A stretch of DNA of 7,622 nucleotides from an uncultured Clostridia bacterium (lineage in GTDB: Bacteria > Bacillota > Clostridia > Christensenellales > Maliibacteriaceae), in assembly GCA_934613185.1 (NCBI GenBank), contig CAKTSO010000092.1:1-7622 (forward strand). Reading direction: 5' to 3'. The translations under genes were made by a program, and so were the position numbers. Each line of letters opens with the position of its first letter. Positions within the stretch are counted from its first letter, which is position 1. Shown here in pieces: positions 5,960 through 7,622 of the stretch. The notes under the pieces are model-generated. The model did no database searches. It was not told where the DNA came from and was given only the letters and a program-made list of their open reading frames with translations.

Positions 5960-5978
5960 GCGAGGGGCGTCCCTTCGC
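5960..5978 (+). other. Intercistronic hairpin between 4hbD and iolB
   Basis: GCGAGGGG and TCCCTTCGC fold into an 8-bp stem with one G-U pair and a tight three-base loop in the 69-base gap. What follows (TTCATATT) is a poor T-tract, so termination should be at most partial. It may tune the ratio of the two products or protect the upstream mRNA. I see no good promoter for iolB alone. Confidence 0.5.
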
Positions 5979-6016
5979 TTCATATTAAAAAAACGCAAGA
6001 GAGGACGGATGAAGCC

Positions 6017-6817
6017 ATGATGCTTTACTGTGACAAACTGCTTGACGGCTATAACAGCCTGATCGAGCTGGACGGCAACGGCCGCGCCATGATGATGGAC
6101 GTCGGCGTGCTGCGCCTTGCCCCCGGCATGGCGTTCGATTTCGAGGAGGCCGAAAAAGAGACGGCGCTGATGGTCATCGAGGGCGACGCCAAATTCGAGG
6201 CCGACGGCGACGAGCTTTGCGACAACCGCACGAACCCTTATGAAGACCTGCCCTTCGGCGTTCTGTTTGCAAAGGGGCACAGGATGCACGTTTCCTCCGA
6301 AAAGGGCTGCGACATTTTTGTGCAGAAATCGCTCAACGAGCGCGACTATCCCACGCAGTTCTATCCCAAGGCGTCCGTCATGCTGGCCGTCACGGGAGAG
6401 GGCATGCTCGACGACACGATGCACCGCAAGGTCCGCACGATGTTCGACTACGACTCCGCGCCGTTTTCCAACATGGTTCTGGGCGACACGATCAACAAGC
6501 CGGGCCGCTGGTCGGGCTACATCCCGCACATCCATCCGCAGCCGGAAGTGTATTTCTATCGCTTCAGCAAGCCGCAGGGCTTCGGCGCGGGCTTCGAGGG
6601 CGACAACGTCTATAAGATCAAGAACAATTCGCTTTTGATGATCAACTCCAACGCCGAGCATCCGCAGGTCACCGCGCCCGGTTACGCGATGATGACCATC
6701 TGGGGCATCCGCCACAACGACGGCGATCCGTGGGTCCGTGCGACTTCCTGCTATGAGCCGGAAGAACATAAGTGGATGCGTGAAGAGGGCGCCGAATTCC
6801 CGAACATCACGAAGTAA
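6017..6817 (+). CDS. iolB: IolB-like 5-deoxy-glucuronate isomerase (KduI/IolB family)
   Basis: This is a cytoplasmic bicupin isomerase of the KduI/IolB family, 266 aa. IolB converts 5-deoxy-D-glucuronate to 2-deoxy-5-keto-D-gluconate in myo-inositol catabolism. The C-terminal cupin carries the metal set His171 and His173 (PHIHPQPEVYFY), Glu177 and His215 (NAEHPQVTAPGY). GRWSGYIPHIHPQPE corresponds to the IolB GxWSSYPPHxH block, and PQGFGAGF to PGQGFVFQ. The N-terminal cupin (about 1-120) keeps the core but is divergent, so it may be a distinct subgroup. KduI itself (5-keto-4-deoxyuronate isomerase, pectin pathway) is the main alternative, but the WSGY and QGF blocks favour IolB. Two ATGs (6017, 6020) are possible; GAGG at 6001-6004 lies 12 or 15 bases away, a little far. 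It is co-transcribed with the dehydrogenase by position, and no other iol gene is visible. Confidence 0.82.
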   Translation: MMLYCDKLLDGYNSLIELDGNGRAMMMDVGVLRLAPGMAFDFEEAEKETALMVIEGDAKFEADGDELCDNRTNPYEDLPFGVLFAKGHRMHVSSEKGCDIFVQKSLNERDYPTQFYPKASVMLAVTGEGMLDDTMHRKVRTMFDYDSAPFSNMVLGDTINKPGRWSGYIPHIHPQPEVYFYRFSKPQGFGAGFEGDNVYKIKNNSLLMINSNAEHPQVTAPGYAMMTIWGIRHNDGDPWVRATSCYEPEEHKWMREEGAEFPNITK

Positions 6818-6830
6818 ACCCAAAAGACGG

Positions 6831-6861
6831 AACGACGCATCGGAAACGATGCGTCGTTTTT
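6831..6861 (+). terminator. Rho-independent terminator of the 4hbD-iolB operon
   Basis: A perfect 12-bp stem (AACGACGCATCG with CGATGCGTCGTT) closed by a GAAA tetraloop is followed by a run of five T. It starts 13 bases after the iolB stop codon and is the strongest terminator in the window. Confidence 0.95.
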
Positions 6862-6918
6862 GTGTGTGAAAAAAGGAGATTCGACTGCGCAAAATCGCCA
6901 AAAAGTGCGGCGGTCTTC

Positions 6919-6947
6919 TTGTCATGTAAATGATGATGAATTATAAT
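6919..6947 (+). promoter_or_regulatory. Strong sigma-A promoter of the secreted Cys-repeat protein gene
   Basis: TTGTCA (6919-6924, five of six) and a perfect TATAAT (6942-6947) are 17 bases apart in an AT-rich stretch. The start is predicted near 6954, leaving a leader of about 31 bases. This is close to consensus and suggests high expression. Confidence 0.85.
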
Positions 6948-6984
6948 TATTATTGTGGGGAATTTAAAGGAAGAGGTAGAACAG

Positions 6985-7622
6985 GTGAAAAAGAAACTTG
7001 GCTTGGCAGCGCTGCTCATGGCAGTGCTGTTGCTCGTGCCGTCGTTTGCGATGGCAGCGCCGGATGAGACGATTACGAAAACGTATACGATTCAGGTTCC
7101 GGTGGTCAATCAGAACGGCGCGAATTACGAGATCCCGCTGAAGATTACGATGTATGACGTTTACGAGGACAGCGACCTGTCGAAACTGGTGTCGGTGCAG
7201 AAGGCTGCGGAGGGCACTTCGTTCGAGCTCTGGCTGAATCTTTCGGGCGTGAGCCTGGGAAGCATCACCGGCATCGATCATAATGGCAACTATGTCTCCA
7301 TTTATGCCAGGTCGACGGGATATTATAAGGGTTCGTGGTATTCGAGCACGCCCGGCTTTAAGTCGCTGTCCACCAGAGGAAGCCACACCTGTTCTTACGG
7401 CAACACCGTGACGACGGAGCCCTCCTGCGAGGCGGGCGGCGGCACGTCCCGCACCTGCATCTATTGCGGCCATAAGGACGTCAAAACCACCGGCAACGCT
7501 CTCGGCCACGAATTCGGCGAGTATATTTACGACAACAACGCGACCTGCCTTGCCGACGGCACGAAGACGAGAACGTGCAGCCGTTGTTATAAGACGGAGA
7601 CGATCGCCGCGGAAGGCACGGC
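6985..7622 (+). CDS. Secreted or surface protein with Cys repeats (3' end missing)
   Basis: This is a hypothetical exported protein; 212 complete codons are visible with no stop before the window end. GTG at 6985 is the start: it has GAGG at 6973-6976, eight bases upstream, sits behind a strong promoter, and opens directly onto a signal peptide. That peptide is MKKK, a hydrophobic core (LGLAALLMAVLLLVPSF) and AMA-AP, predicting cleavage after residue 24. Residues 25-132 are a beta-rich, Tyr/Ser-rich region with no recognised family. From about residue 135 come Cys repeats: C148-x9-C158-x2-C161 and C188-x9-C198-x2-C201, exactly 40 residues apart, with GHEFGEY between and ATCLADGTKTRTCSRC in the second. 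This style of repeat is common in long surface proteins of gut Firmicutes. The paired CxxC may bind metal or form disulphides. The role is unknown; adhesion or cell-wall association is inference. Confidence 0.82.
   Translation, partial: MKKKLGLAALLMAVLLLVPSFAMAAPDETITKTYTIQVPVVNQNGANYEIPLKITMYDVYEDSDLSKLVSVQKAAEGTSFELWLNLSGVSLGSITGIDHNGNYVSIYARSTGYYKGSWYSSTPGFKSLSTRGSHTCSYGNTVTTEPSCEAGGGTSRTCIYCGHKDVKTTGNALGHEFGEYIYDNNATCLADGTKTRTCSRCYKTETIAAEGT
7387..7622 (+). repeat. Two 40-residue (120-bp) Cys repeats in the secreted protein
   Basis: Three cysteines recur at exactly 40-residue spacing (148/188, 158/198, 161/201). Shared pattern: (E/A)-x-(S/T)-C ... GT-x-(S/T)-RTC-x2-C. The first repeat is degenerate (EPSCEAGGGTSRTCIYC) and the second close to the common form. 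The array probably continues beyond the window. Confidence 0.75.

Noticed and set aside
1243..6850. GCATCG recurring in or beside three terminators (kinase, PfkB, iolB)
   Set aside because: A six-base string rich in common dinucleotides of this genome is expected often, and the three stems are otherwise unrelated. It is not a convincing shared element.
4583..6925. A 780-codon open frame on the minus strand across 4hbD and iolB
   Set aside because: It is antisense to two genes with complete catalytic motifs. Its product is His/Arg/Val/Asp-rich with no recognisable domain, and it spans the promoter, terminator and intergenic regions. GC-rich codon bias explains the lack of stops.
6905..6946. 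A short frame of 13 codons from GTG at 6905
   Set aside because: It has no ribosome site, overlaps the promoter of the next gene and would start upstream of that promoter's transcript.

Overview
The window looks like a piece of a GC-rich, Gram-positive, probably anaerobic chromosome (Clostridia-like, possibly a gut lineage). Supporting signs are strong GGAGG-type ribosome binding sites, AT-rich intergenic regions with good sigma-A promoters set in GC-rich genes (many with an extended TGn -10), a 4-hydroxybutyrate dehydrogenase of the Clostridium kluyveri type, and a secreted Cys-repeat protein of a kind common in gut Firmicutes. The taxonomic call is inference; there is no rRNA or marker gene here.

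Layout. (1) Bases 1-1230: 3' part of a PhoR/WalK-like sensor histidine kinase, ending in a strong terminator. (2) 1388-2197: a metallo-beta-lactamase-fold hydrolase with its own promoter, whose -35 lies in the kinase terminator's T-tract. (3) A shared bidirectional terminator at 2210-2247 separates it from a convergent minus-strand MFS transporter (2261-3448). (4) A 279-bp divergent control region (3449-3727) carries promoters for the transporter and for a PfkB sugar-phosphate kinase, with several inverted and direct repeats. (5) 3728-4660: PfkB kinase with its own terminator. (6) 4835-6817: a probable two-gene operon of an iron-dependent 4-hydroxybutyrate dehydrogenase-type enzyme and an IolB-like 5-deoxy-glucuronate isomerase, ended by a perfect 12-bp-stem terminator. 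(7) 6985 to the window end: a GTG-started secreted protein with a signal peptide and at least two 40-residue Cys repeats, cut by the window edge.

How they may work together. The dehydrogenase-isomerase pair is the most suggestive unit. IolB belongs to myo-inositol breakdown, which yields malonate semialdehyde. A 4HbD-type enzyme normally reduces the closely related succinate semialdehyde, so it could reduce malonate semialdehyde to 3-hydroxypropionate as an electron sink. The neighbouring kinase is of the FruK/LacC type rather than typical IolC and has its own promoter and terminator, so its membership in that pathway is uncertain. No other inositol genes are visible. The kinase, hydrolase and transporter look like independent units.

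No intergenic stretch exceeds 300 bases. I saw no tRNA, rRNA, CRISPR array, insertion sequence or recognisable riboswitch. Several long antisense reading frames are artefacts of GC-rich codon structure.
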